DNA of 22,793 nucleotides from an uncultured Bacilli bacterium (GTDB lineage: Bacteria; Bacillota_I; Bacilli_A; RF39; UBA660), in contig CAJTXC010000009.1 of NCBI GenBank assembly GCA_910580135.1, positions 1-22,793 of the forward strand, read 5' to 3'. The position numbers and the translations under genes were made by a program. Below the pieces are notes generated by a model. It did not search any database. It was not told where the DNA came from and saw only the letters and a list, made by a program, of their open reading frames with translations. Shown piece after piece: positions 1 to 7,549 of the stretch (position 1 is the first letter of the stretch; every line of letters starts with the position of its first letter).

Positions 1-10
1 GAATATTTGA

Positions 11-457
11 ATGAAAAAAACTAAAAAGGAAAACAAAAAAATACTTAAGAAGGGTATTGCTTTAGCGTTAGCAGGTACAATGATTGGTACTGTATTTGTT
101 GGATGTTCTAAAAAAAATCTACTAGAGGATACACTATTAAATGACACAGAGGTAGTATATGTTGATGACCAACCATTAATAATGAGTTATAATTATTCAT
201 ATGATAGTTGTGATGGTAAACATTATAAAGATATAATTTCTGGTAGGGTTTATCACGTTGCTAACGAAAATGCAGAAGGAACTGAAATTTGTGTTTATAG
301 AAACGTTATAACTTTAGATACTGATACAAAAAGGGAATCAATTACACCTTATTTAACTGCTGACGAATTAAAAAAAGCTCAAGAAGAAAATTTTTCAGAT
401 GAAGATGTAATAGCAATTCAACAAAGAATAGCTAAAGAAGCAAAAACTTTAAATTAA
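11..457 (+). CDS. Small predicted lipoprotein, function unknown
   Basis: A 148-residue protein I do not recognise. It begins with a very lysine-rich stretch (residues 1-14), a hydrophobic segment (15-30) and a cysteine at 32 preceded by FVG, which together look like a lipoprotein signal peptide, with Cys32 lipidated after cleavage and the mature part outside the cytoplasmic membrane. The mature part is about 117 residues, polar, and ends in a charged helix-like tail (residues 119-146). The in-frame TGA at 8-10 immediately before the ATG means the gene cannot start further upstream. Its Shine-Dalgarno site cannot be judged because only ten bases precede it. It is convergent with clpP and shares its terminator. 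Phe at the -3 lipobox position is less usual than Leu, which slightly lowers confidence in the lipidation call; the coding call itself is sound. Confidence 0.75.
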   Translation: MKKTKKENKKILKKGIALALAGTMIGTVFVGCSKKNLLEDTLLNDTEVVYVDDQPLIMSYNYSYDSCDGKHYKDIISGRVYHVANENAEGTEICVYRNVITLDTDTKRESITPYLTADELKKAQEENFSDEDVIAIQQRIAKEAKTLN

Positions 458-459
458 TA

Positions 460-490
460 AAAAACTCTATTATAAAATATAGAGTTTTTT
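460..490. terminator. Bidirectional terminator between lipoprotein gene and clpP
   Basis: A perfect 10-bp stem (461-470 AAAACTCTAT with 479-488 ATAGAGTTTT) encloses an 8-nt loop. A T run follows on the plus strand and an A run precedes on the left, so the hairpin can stop both the lipoprotein transcript and the clpP transcript from the opposite strand. Confidence 0.8.
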
Positions 491-1059
491 TATAATATTT
501 TATCTACTAGACCATATTCTAATGCTTCTTTAGCAGTTAGATAATGGTCTCTTTCTGTATCTTTTTCTATTTTTTTAATATCTTGACCTGTTTTTTCAGA
601 TAACAATTTATTTAACTTATTTCTTAAGAAAAGAATTCTATCTGCAACTATTTTTATTTCGGTTGCTTGCCCGCTTACACCACCTAATGGTTGATGTATC
701 ATTACTTCACTGTTTGGTAATATAAATCTTTTTCCTTTATCTCCGCTAGCTAAAAGCACCGATGCCATAGATGCAGCCATACCAACGCAAATTGTTGAAA
801 TAGGACTTTTAACATAGTTCATCGTATCATAAATAGCCATACCAGCAGTTATACTTCCGCCAGGACTATTTATATAAATACTTATTTCATCATTTCCTTG
901 TGAATCTAAAAATAAAAGTTCACTAATGACTGCGTTAGCTAAACAATCATCAATTTCACCACCAATAAAGATTATTCTGTCTTTTAGTAATCTAGAATAT
1001 ATATCATATACTCTTTCACCATTGTTTGTTTTTTCAATAACACTTGGAATTAAATTCAT
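490..1059 (-). CDS. clpP: ATP-dependent Clp protease proteolytic subunit ClpP
   Basis: ClpP forms the tetradecameric serine-protease barrel that degrades proteins fed to it by ClpX or ClpC/ClpA ATPases in the cytoplasm. The 189-residue length is close to the usual 190-200. The catalytic triad is visible: Ser97 in GMAASMASVLL, His122 in VMIHQPLGG and Asp171 in TERDHYLTAKEA. The oxyanion glycine segment SPGGSITAG (65-73) is also present. The start is supported by AGGGTGAT on the minus strand (1066-1073), seven bases before the ATG. It is a single-gene unit, divergent from the nucleoside kinase gene and convergent with the lipoprotein gene. I see no CtsR operator (tandem GGTCAAA heptads) in the 113-bp divergent spacer, so heat-shock control of the Bacillus type is not evident. 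Confidence 0.96.
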   Translation of the reverse strand: MNLIPSVIEKTNNGERVYDIYSRLLKDRIIFIGGEIDDCLANAVISELLFLDSQGNDEISIYINSPGGSITAGMAIYDTMNYVKSPISTICVGMAASMASVLLASGDKGKRFILPNSEVMIHQPLGGVSGQATEIKIVADRILFLRNKLNKLLSEKTGQDIKKIEKDTERDHYLTAKEALEYGLVDKIL

Positions 1060-1116
1060 ATATTTATCACCCTACTAATTATTATGTATAGTATATTTGG
1101 ATTTATTATTAAAATA

Positions 1117-1147
1117 TTGTGACTTTTTCCTACATTTCTGATAGAAT
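1117..1147 (+). promoter_or_regulatory. Candidate promoter for nucleoside kinase gene
   Basis: TAGAAT at 1142-1147 is preceded by TGA, giving an extended -10 (TGnTAGAAT). A TTGTGA lies at 1117-1122, but the 19-nt spacer is long, so the -35 assignment is weak. It lies in the 113-bp divergent region facing clpP. Confidence 0.4.
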
Positions 1148-1172
1148 ATTATTAGAATAAAAGGGTGATATT

Positions 1173-2831
1173 ATGGATAATGTTAAAGTTAGATATAAAG
1201 ATAAACAATTCGAATATGAAAAAGATACAACATTACTTGATATATCTAAAGATTTTGAAAAAGATTACGATAATAAAATAATTGTTGGAACAATAAATAA
1301 CAGATTAGCATCCTTAGATAGTAAAGTAAGCAGAAGTTCAGACGTGGACTTCTATGATGTTTCAAGCGCTTTAGGACGTAGAACATATATAAGGGGGCTT
1401 AGTTTTTTATTTGCTAAGGCAGTAAAAGACGTAATAAATGCTGATGTTAAAATGGTATGTTACGTAGACAAAGGTATTTACTGTGAGATTTTAACAAATA
1501 ATTTAATATCTGAAGTAACCGTTGAGAAAATAAAGATGAGAATGAGAGACCTTGCAAACGAATCTCTTCCAATAACTAAAATAATGGTTTCAAGATTAGA
1601 AGCGATGGATTATTTTACAAAGGTAAATCAAATCGATAAAGCAGAATCTTTAAGGTTCATTAGTAACTCAACCATTAGCCTTTATAGATTAGATGATACA
1701 TTAGATTATTTTTATGGTATCTTGCCTAATAACACTAGTTATTTAAAAAGTTTTAACGTTAAATATATAAAAGAAAATAAAGTTATGTTACTTCCACCAG
1801 TCACCTTTAAACAAGATGAAAAAATTAAGTTTGATAAAAACGAAAGTTTAATAGAAGCTGTTGAAGCTCAGTCAAAATATTTAGAAAACATAAATATAGG
1901 AACGTCAGTTGGATTAAATAATACTATTTCAACTGGCGCTTATGGAGATGTAATAAGAATAAGTGAATCGGTATTAAATAATCAATTATTTTCAGTAGCA
2001 GATAGAATTTCTAAAAACAAAGATGTTAAAATGGTATTAATAACAGGCCCATCATCATCTGGTAAAAAAACAACAGCTAGAAAACTGTCTTTATTTTTAA
2101 AAACTAAAGGATTTAATCCTATAGCTATTTCAGTTGATGACTTTTATACTGATATGAAAGATCGTGTTTTAGATGAAAACGGTGAACCTGAAGTAGAAAA
2201 AATAGAAGCTTTTGATACGAATCAATTTAATAAGAAAATATCCGAACTTTTAAATGGAAAAGACGTTGTTTTACCTAAGTTTAATTTTTCCACAGGAAAA
2301 CAAGAGTTAAACGATAAAAATAAAGTCCACATGAGTGATAAGAGTATTTTAATTGTAGAAGGAATTCATGCTTTTAACGAAAAACTTACTGAAATGATAC
2401 CTGAAAAAAATAAATTTAAAATATTTATATATCCAATAACGCCTTTAAATATTGATAATCATAATTTGTTTAAATCAACAGATAATAGACTTTTAAGAAG
2501 AATTGTAAAAGATAATAAAACACGAGCGCTATCTGCTTCCAATACGTTAAAGGCGTGGAGAAGGGTAAGAAAAGTTGAAGAAGAAATGATTTTCCCTTAT
2601 ATGAAAGAGGCAGATGCAGTATTTAATTCTTCTCTTATATATGAACTTGGAGTTTTAAAAACGTATGCAGAGCCTTTATTATTTTCGGTTCCAGAGGATG
2701 ATCCAAACTATGATGATGCTTTAAGATTGATAAACATTTTCAGAGTAATACTTGGAATACCTAGTGATGAAGTGCCACAGGATTCTATTATAAGAGAATT
2801 TATCTCTGGAAGTTGTTTTAACGATTTATAA
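1173..2831 (+). CDS. TGS-domain nucleoside kinase (uridine kinase-like)
   Basis: A 552-residue fusion of the type annotated as nucleoside kinase in Firmicutes. The order is a TGS-like domain (about 1-62), a threonyl-tRNA-synthetase second-additional-domain-like region (about 65-210), then a uridine kinase/phosphoribulokinase P-loop domain (about 265-545). The kinase domain shows a P-loop at 292-299, SVDDFY (320-325) and VEGIHA (395-400), all hallmarks of the uridine kinase family, which phosphorylates a nucleoside with NTP. The true substrate of this fused subfamily is not certain. Oddly, the P-loop reads GPSSSGKK, with Lys299 where Ser/Thr normally coordinates Mg2+. The start is set by AAGGGTGAT (1160-1168) just before the ATG. 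The gene is followed after 32 bp by gap, so read-through into glycolysis is possible. Confidence 0.88.
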   Translation: MDNVKVRYKDKQFEYEKDTTLLDISKDFEKDYDNKIIVGTINNRLASLDSKVSRSSDVDFYDVSSALGRRTYIRGLSFLFAKAVKDVINADVKMVCYVDKGIYCEILTNNLISEVTVEKIKMRMRDLANESLPITKIMVSRLEAMDYFTKVNQIDKAESLRFISNSTISLYRLDDTLDYFYGILPNNTSYLKSFNVKYIKENKVMLLPPVTFKQDEKIKFDKNESLIEAVEAQSKYLENINIGTSVGLNNTISTGAYGDVIRISESVLNNQLFSVADRISKNKDVKMVLITGPSSSGKKTTARKLSLFLKTKGFNPIAISVDDFYTDMKDRVLDENGEPEVEKIEAFDTNQFNKKISELLNGKDVVLPKFNFSTGKQELNDKNKVHMSDKSILIVEGIHAFNEKLTEMIPEKNKFKIFIYPITPLNIDNHNLFKSTDNRLLRRIVKDNKTRALSASNTLKAWRRVRKVEEEMIFPYMKEADAVFNSSLIYELGVLKTYAEPLLFSVPEDDPNYDDALRLINIFRVILGIPSDEVPQDSIIREFISGSCFNDL

Positions 2832-2841
2832 ATGGTACAAT
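2813..2841 (+). promoter_or_regulatory. Candidate gap promoter
   Basis: TTGTTT (2813-2818), a 17-nt spacer and TACAAT (2836-2841), with TGG before the -10 forming an extended -10. The -35 lies inside the end of the nucleoside kinase gene. The resulting leader would be only about 16 nt before the gap ATG. The -35 match is poor, so this is tentative. Confidence 0.4.
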
Positions 2842-2863
2842 ATAATTATAGGAGGGTAAATTA

Positions 2864-3868
2864 ATGATAAGAGTAGCAATAAACGGATTTGGAAGAATTG
2901 GTAGATTAGTATTTAGATTAATGCAAGAAGATAAGGATTTTGAAGTAGTAGCGATAAATGATTTGACTGATGCTTCTCAGCTTGCATATTTACTTAAATA
3001 TGATACTTCCCATAGAAGATATAGATCTGAAGAAATAACAAATGATTCTGAGAACATAATAGTAGATGGTAAGAAAATAAGAATTTATGCTGAGGCTGAT
3101 CCATCATTATTACCATGGAAAGAACTTGACGTTGATGTAGTGTTTGAATGTACAGGATTCTTTACTAGCAAGGAGAAAGCGGAAGCTCATATAAAAGCAG
3201 GCGCTAAAAAAGTTATAATATCAGCTCCTGCTAAAGGAGATTTAAAAACTATCGTTTATAATGTTAACCATGAGACCTTAACAGGAGAAGAAAAAGTAAT
3301 TAGTGCTGCAAGTTGTACAACAAACTGTCTTGCACCTGTAATGAAATTACTTTGTGATAATTATGGCGTAGAAAAAGGATTTATGACTACAGTTCATGCG
3401 TATACTAACGATCAGTCAACACTTGATGTTGCGCATAAAAAAGGTCACATGGCAAGAAGAGGTCGTGCAGCAGCAGCTAACATCGTTCCGTCTTCAACTG
3501 GTGCAGCAAGTGCTATAGGTCTTGTTATACCAGAATTAAAAGGAAAATTAGATGGTACAGCAATGCGCGTTCCTGTAACTACTGGTTCGGTTGTTGATTT
3601 AACTTTAGAGTTAAGTAAAAACGTTACGGTAGAAGAATTAAATAATTTATTTAAAAACAATCAAAACGAAACATTACAATATACAGAAGATCCTATCGTT
3701 TCAAGTGATACTATTGGTATAACTTGTGGGTCTTTAGTTGATGGTTTATTAACTAATATAGTTGAAGTAGATGGGAAACAACTTGTTAAGATTGTTACTT
3801 GGTATGATAACGAAATGAGTTATTCAGCTCAAATGGTTAGATGCGCTAAATATTTTGCAAATAAATAA
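2864..3868 (+). CDS. gap: Glyceraldehyde-3-phosphate dehydrogenase, NAD type
   Basis: Type I GAPDH converts glyceraldehyde 3-phosphate, NAD+ and phosphate to 1,3-bisphosphoglycerate in the cytoplasm. At 334 residues it is full length. The Rossmann motif INGFGRIGR lies at 6-14, Asp33 after Asn32 favours NAD+ over NADP+, the catalytic Cys151 sits in SCTTNCLAP, and THAYTNDQ and the C-terminal WYDNEMSYSAQMV segment are intact. The start has an AGGAGGG site (2850-2856) seven bases upstream. The gene lies between the nucleoside kinase and its own terminator, and pgk and tpiA follow downstream after other genes, so it belongs to a loosened gap-pgk-tpiA cluster. Nothing is unusual in the catalytic residues I can see. 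Confidence 0.97.
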   Translation: MIRVAINGFGRIGRLVFRLMQEDKDFEVVAINDLTDASQLAYLLKYDTSHRRYRSEEITNDSENIIVDGKKIRIYAEADPSLLPWKELDVDVVFECTGFFTSKEKAEAHIKAGAKKVIISAPAKGDLKTIVYNVNHETLTGEEKVISAASCTTNCLAPVMKLLCDNYGVEKGFMTTVHAYTNDQSTLDVAHKKGHMARRGRAAAANIVPSSTGAASAIGLVIPELKGKLDGTAMRVPVTTGSVVDLTLELSKNVTVEELNNLFKNNQNETLQYTEDPIVSSDTIGITCGSLVDGLLTNIVEVDGKQLVKIVTWYDNEMSYSAQMVRCAKYFANK

Positions 3869-3894
3869 GCACTAGATAAAACTAGTGTTTTTTT
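3867..3894 (+). terminator. Rho-independent terminator after gap
   Basis: Stem CACTAG (3870-3875) with CTAGTG (3882-3887), loop ATAAAA, followed by seven Ts. The core stem is only six base pairs but can be lengthened by A-T and G-T pairs at its base. Confidence 0.75.
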
Positions 3895-3904
3895 AAACCA
3901 TTCG

Positions 3905-3913
3905 TGTTATAAT
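3905..3913 (+). promoter_or_regulatory. Extended -10 promoter of surface protein gene
   Basis: TGTTATAAT is a perfect extended -10 element (TGn plus TATAAT). The position expected for the -35 falls in the T run of the gap terminator and has no good match. The element lies 32 bp before the ATG at 3945. Confidence 0.55.
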
Positions 3914-3926
3914 GTTATCAAGAAAA

Positions 3927-3940
3927 TAGAAAGTGGTGAT
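3927..3940 (+). promoter_or_regulatory. Ribosome binding site fixing the start at 3945
   Basis: The run AGAAAGTGGTGAT closely matches the anti-Shine-Dalgarno complement AGAAAGGAGGTGAT. It leaves a four-base gap to ATG 3945 and covers the alternative in-frame GTG at 3933, so that GTG is part of the ribosome binding site and not the start. Confidence 0.7.
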
Positions 3941-3944
3941 TGGT

Positions 3945-5231
3945 ATGGAATCTCAAGAATATCAAACAGAAGAAAAAAAGCAGTTTAGATTAACAAGAGG
4001 GATGGTTCTTTTAGCGGTTATAGCCTTAATTGTAATCGTAGTAGTTATTATAATTGTAGTTAATCAAATAAATAGTAAAAAACCAGAATACACACCTGCA
4101 GATTTCAAAAAACTAGAGTCTAGAATGGAAGAAGAAGCACCAACTTATATATCGCAAAGTGGAATTGTACTTACAAATGAAGAGACAAAAATAGATTTAA
4201 AAAAATTATTATTAGAAAATGGTGGCTCTATTGATTCTAATGCAACTAAGGCTGCTAAAATATGTGAAGGATACGTATTAGCATCTAAAGTAGATACAGA
4301 AAAATATATTTCATACATAAAATGTGGTAAATTTTATACAACAGATGGTTATGTAAGTGAGGAACAACCAAGTACCACAAAAACTCCAAAAAAAGATACT
4401 GAAAAACCTATTGTAACAATTAATGGAGAAAAAGAAATTACCATAAGTGCAGGTTCTAATTATTTTGACGGTGGAGCTAAAGCAATTGATAATATAGATG
4501 GGGATATAACATCTAATATTAAAGTATCAGGTAGTGTTAATACTAATTCCCCTGGAACTTATACTATTACTTACTCAGTAAGTGATAAAGCAGGTAATAA
4601 AGCAGAAGCTAAAAGAGTGGTAACAGTAACTCCTGCCGCTCCAATTACTACTACAACTACTAAGGCTCCTACGACTACAAGAAAAAGTAGTGGAACAGTA
4701 AGAACAACAACTAAAAAAACGGTTATTACAACACAAAGAGTTACAACGCCACCTACTATCACATTACGTGGTGAAGTGTATGTTAGTTTAAATGTTGGTT
4801 CAAGATATAAAGATTCAGGTTATTATGCAGTAGATGCTAAAGGTTCTGATATAACATCACGTGTTAGGGTATCAGGAAGTGTTAATACTTCCATTCCAGG
4901 AACTTATAAAATTACATATTCAGTTACTGATTCATATGGAAACAACGCATCAACGGTTAGAACGGTTGTTGTTAAATCAACTTATATCAAATTACAAAGT
5001 ATAAGTTTAACACCTAACACAGTAGTTTTAACGAAAGGTAAACAACAAAAGTTATCAGTTCTTTATTCACCATCAAATGCTTCGAATAAAACTATTTCAT
5101 GGAGTAGTTCTAATACTTCAGTTGCTACGGTATCTAATGGTACTATAACAGCAAGGAACAAAGGTGTTGCAAAGATAACCGCTAAAGCAGCAGATGGTGT
5201 AACAGTGGGAATAAGTGTAACGGTAAAATAG
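3945..5231 (+). CDS. Membrane-anchored surface protein with Ig-like domains
   Basis: A 428-residue protein that appears anchored in the membrane and exposed outside. Residues 1-18 are charged and cytoplasmic, 19-39 form one very hydrophobic helix rich in Ile and Val, and 50-140 form a juxtamembrane domain with two cysteines (107 and 127) in a CEGY...YIKCG pattern. A DUF5011-type bacterial Ig-like domain (about 154-229), a Thr-rich linker (about 230-268), a second DUF5011-like domain (about 269-345) and a BIG2-like domain (349-428) follow. There is no LPXTG sorting signal. Such domain strings usually serve adhesion or cell-surface display; the ligand is unknown. The gene has its own promoter and terminator and lies alone between gap and pgk. 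The long Thr-rich linker gives repetitive ACT/ACA codons. Domain names are from memory of the families. Confidence 0.85.
   Translation: MESQEYQTEEKKQFRLTRGMVLLAVIALIVIVVVIIIVVNQINSKKPEYTPADFKKLESRMEEEAPTYISQSGIVLTNEETKIDLKKLLLENGGSIDSNATKAAKICEGYVLASKVDTEKYISYIKCGKFYTTDGYVSEEQPSTTKTPKKDTEKPIVTINGEKEITISAGSNYFDGGAKAIDNIDGDITSNIKVSGSVNTNSPGTYTITYSVSDKAGNKAEAKRVVTVTPAAPITTTTTKAPTTTRKSSGTVRTTTKKTVITTQRVTTPPTITLRGEVYVSLNVGSRYKDSGYYAVDAKGSDITSRVRVSGSVNTSIPGTYKITYSVTDSYGNNASTVRTVVVKSTYIKLQSISLTPNTVVLTKGKQQKLSVLYSPSNASNKTISWSSSNTSVATVSNGTITARNKGVAKITAKAADGVTVGISVTVK
4503..4585 (+). repeat. Intragenic repeat, copy 1 (Ig-like domain)
   Basis: This stretch resembles 4848-4930 at the DNA level; both contain GATATAACATC, a near-identical AGTGTTAATACT and GGAACTTATA. 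The offset is 345 bp, exactly 115 codons. It reflects internal duplication of the DUF5011-like domain. Confidence 0.6.
4848..4930 (+). repeat. Intragenic repeat, copy 2 (Ig-like domain)
   Basis: Second copy of the segment at 4503-4585, in frame and encoding the DITS...VSGSVNT...PGTY.ITYSV core of the second Ig-like domain. The copies have diverged at many positions. Confidence 0.6.
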
Positions 5232-5252
5232 GAATTTGGTTCCTATTTTTTT
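5225..5252 (+). terminator. Terminator after surface protein gene
   Basis: A perfect 10-bp stem (5225-5234 AAAATAGGAA with 5240-5249 TTCCTATTTT) around the loop TTTGG, then further Ts. The stop codon TAG (5229-5231) lies inside the left arm. Confidence 0.85.
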
Positions 5253-5319
5253 AATTAATATAAATTGTGTTAGGTGACATTTTTGTAATACAAATTTAAT
5301 TCCTATTTTTATTGTTACA

Positions 5320-5328
5320 TGTTATAAT
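5320..5328 (+). promoter_or_regulatory. Extended -10 promoter of the pgk operon
   Basis: TGTTATAAT, a perfect TGn-TATAAT element, 16 bp before the pgk ATG. It is identical to the element ahead of the surface protein gene. The -35 region (about 5300-5305, TTCCTA) is weak, as is usual with extended -10 promoters. The leader would be very short. Confidence 0.6.
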
Positions 5329-5344
5329 TAAATTGGAGGCTATT

Positions 5345-6529
5345 ATGAAAAAAGTAGTAACTGACTTAGATTTGAATGATAAAAAAGTAATAATTAGATG
5401 TGATTTAAATGTTCCTATAAAAGATGGCAATATATTGGATGATAACAGAATAAAAGAAAGTTTAAGAACGATTAATTACGCATTAGATAATAATGCTAAA
5501 GTAATATTGTTATCTCATTTAGGAAGGGTTAAAACTGAAGAAGATAAAATAAAAAATACTTTAGAACCTGTAGCCGATAGATTAACGGAATTATTAAATA
5601 AAAAAGTTTATTTTATTAATGAAACACGTGGAGAAGTGCTCGAAGAAGCTATTAATAATATGAAATCTGGTGATATTATATTAGTTCAAAATACCAGGTA
5701 TGAGGATCTTGAAGATAAGAAAGAAAGTACAAATGATGAAAAGCTTGGTAAGTACTGGGCTAGTTTAGGAGACGTATTTATTAATGATGCATTTGGTACA
5801 GCGCATAGATCGCATGCATCAAACGTTGGTATTGCTAGTAACCTACCTTCTGCAATCGGATTTTTAGTAGAAAAAGAATTAAATATGCTAGGAGAAAAAT
5901 TAAGTTCACCAGAGAAACCTTATGTTGTTATTATGGGCGGAGCTAAAATGAATGATAAAATAAAGGTTATAGATAAACTTATTGAAAAAGCTGACTATGT
6001 TTTATTAGGTGGTGGTATCGCTAATACCTTTTTAACTGCTATGGGTTATGATTTAAAAGCTTCAATATATGATGCAGAAAGCATAGATCATGCTAAAGAA
6101 TTGTTAAATAATTATAAAGATAAAATAATATTACCAGTAGATGGTTATGGTAGTACATCTTATCAAGATGGATTAGAAGTAAAATATAATACTTTAGATA
6201 GCGTTGAAGATGGAATAATGATACTAGATATAGGGCCAAAATCTACAGAACTTTTTTCAAAATACATAAATGCTGCAAAAACAGTTTTTTGGAATGGCCC
6301 AGTTGGAGTATCTGAATTTTCTAACTTTGAGTTTGGTACAAAAGAACTATGCAGAATGTTAAATAGTTCTAACAAAACTGTTATTATAGGTGGAGGAGAT
6401 TCAGCTGCTGCAGCTATACGTTTTGGTTATAAAGATAGTTTTACTCATATCTCAACTGGTGGTGGGGCTTCACTAGAATATATAGAAGGTAAAAAATTAC
6501 CAGGAGTAGAGGTAATTGATAATAAGTAA
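5345..6529 (+). CDS. pgk: Phosphoglycerate kinase
   Basis: Pgk transfers phosphate from 1,3-bisphosphoglycerate to ADP, the first ATP-forming step of lower glycolysis. The 394-residue length is typical. Visible motifs are RCDLNVPI (18-25), SHLGR (57-61), the GGAKMNDKI substrate/nucleotide segment, the NGPVGVSEF hinge region and the C-terminal GGGDSAAA and TGGGASLEYIEGK nucleotide-binding loops. I chose ATG 5345 because GGAGG lies at 5335-5339; the upstream in-frame TTG at 5312 would overlap the promoter. It is the first gene of an operon with a flippase-like protein (13 bp away), a glycosyltransferase and tpiA. Confidence 0.96.
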   Translation: MKKVVTDLDLNDKKVIIRCDLNVPIKDGNILDDNRIKESLRTINYALDNNAKVILLSHLGRVKTEEDKIKNTLEPVADRLTELLNKKVYFINETRGEVLEEAINNMKSGDIILVQNTRYEDLEDKKESTNDEKLGKYWASLGDVFINDAFGTAHRSHASNVGIASNLPSAIGFLVEKELNMLGEKLSSPEKPYVVIMGGAKMNDKIKVIDKLIEKADYVLLGGGIANTFLTAMGYDLKASIYDAESIDHAKELLNNYKDKIILPVDGYGSTSYQDGLEVKYNTLDSVEDGIMILDIGPKSTELFSKYINAAKTVFWNGPVGVSEFSNFEFGTKELCRMLNSSNKTVIIGGGDSAAAAIRFGYKDSFTHISTGGGASLEYIEGKKLPGVEVIDNK

Positions 6530-6541
6530 AGGAGACTAAGG

Positions 6542-7549
6542 ATGAAAAATAAGAAGTTGAATTTTTTTGTGTTGTTTATTGCGCTTGCTTTAGTTCTTTA
6601 CTTTACTCTTAAAGACGATTTTAACGGAATAATAAGTGAACTTAAGAAGGTAAATATCTTAATATTTATCATTTCAATCGTTATCTTGCTTATATCATTG
6701 TTTTTTAAATCAGCATCATTAAAAATATTTATTAAACAATATAAAAAAGGTTATTCATCATTACCGGCATATAATTTAACTTTAATAGGACAATTTTTAA
6801 ATGGTATAACTCCATTTCAATCTGGAGGTCAACCATTTCAAGTTTACTTACTCAAAAAAGATGGTGTTAGAATAACTGATTCTACTAACGCGCTGATTAA
6901 AGATTATTTATCTTATCAAATTGCCCTTATATTAGTAGGCATATCAACTATCTTAATAAACTTAAATTTTCATGTGTTATCAAAAAACGTATATTTAAAC
7001 GGATTAATATTTTTAGGCTTCTTTATTAACCTAGTTGTACTAGCAATGATTTTAATAGTTGCTTTTGCTAAAAACACAGGACTTAAGATTGCTAACAAAA
7101 TAATTCATTTTATATTTAAGTTTAAAATCGTTAAAAAATTTGGAACTAGTGAAGATAGGCTAAAAACAAGTTTAAATCATTTTTATGAAACAGGAAGCGA
7201 AATAAGAAAAGATAGATGGCTAATAATAAGAGGTGTTGTTTATAACATAATTCATTTATTGTTATTATACTTAATTCCTTTTATAGTGTTTAAAGCTTTA
7301 GGGCTTGCTGACATTTCCATTACAGAGTCCATAATTGCAACTTCATTTGTTATGTTAATAGGAAATATTATTCCAATTCCAGGTGCAACTGGTGGAATAG
7401 AATATGGCTTTATGCAATTTTTTGGCATCTTTGCAAGCGGTCCGATATTATCAGGTGCAATGCTTTTATGGAGATTTGTAACTTATTTTCTAGCAATGAT
7501 AATTGGCTTTGTTTGTTTATTATTTAAGAAAGAGGCGAAAAAGTTATGA
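6542..7549 (+). CDS. Flippase-like / LPG synthase membrane-domain protein
   Basis: A 335-residue polytopic membrane protein of the lysylphosphatidylglycerol-synthase transmembrane family (PF03706, UPF0104, also called flippase-like domain). It has about eight hydrophobic segments, roughly at 6-23, 38-56, 126-141, 152-176, 232-253, 264-282, 288-308 and 310-328. Family-type motifs are PFQSGGQPFQ (91-100) and IPIPGATGGIEYGF (277-290). It lacks the soluble aminoacyltransferase domain of MprF, so it cannot itself lysinylate lipid; a role in moving lipids or lipid-linked sugars across the membrane is a family-level inference. It lies 13 bp after pgk and overlaps the glycosyltransferase gene by four bases (ATGA), which suggests it works with that enzyme. 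Confidence 0.85.
   Translation: MKNKKLNFFVLFIALALVLYFTLKDDFNGIISELKKVNILIFIISIVILLISLFFKSASLKIFIKQYKKGYSSLPAYNLTLIGQFLNGITPFQSGGQPFQVYLLKKDGVRITDSTNALIKDYLSYQIALILVGISTILINLNFHVLSKNVYLNGLIFLGFFINLVVLAMILIVAFAKNTGLKIANKIIHFIFKFKIVKKFGTSEDRLKTSLNHFYETGSEIRKDRWLIIRGVVYNIIHLLLLYLIPFIVFKALGLADISITESIIATSFVMLIGNIIPIPGATGGIEYGFMQFFGIFASGPILSGAMLLWRFVTYFLAMIIGFVCLLFKKEAKKL

Noticed and set aside
1060..1172. CtsR or HrcA heat-shock operator in front of clpP
   Set aside because: No tandem GGTCAAA heptads and no CIRCE inverted repeat could be found in the spacer.
3933..3944. GTG at 3933 as the start of the surface protein gene
   Set aside because: The GTG and next codon are part of the ribosome binding site AGAAAGTGGTGAT, and ATG 3945 has the right spacing.
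4571..4762. Minus-strand open frame rich in Val over the Thr-rich linker
   Set aside because: It is the antisense of repetitive ACT/ACA codons, has no ribosome binding site and no plausible protein composition.
5312..5344. TTG at 5312 as the start of pgk
   Set aside because: It lies upstream of the -10 element and the Shine-Dalgarno site; the added residues are not Pgk-like. ATG 5345 has GGAGG at 5335-5339.
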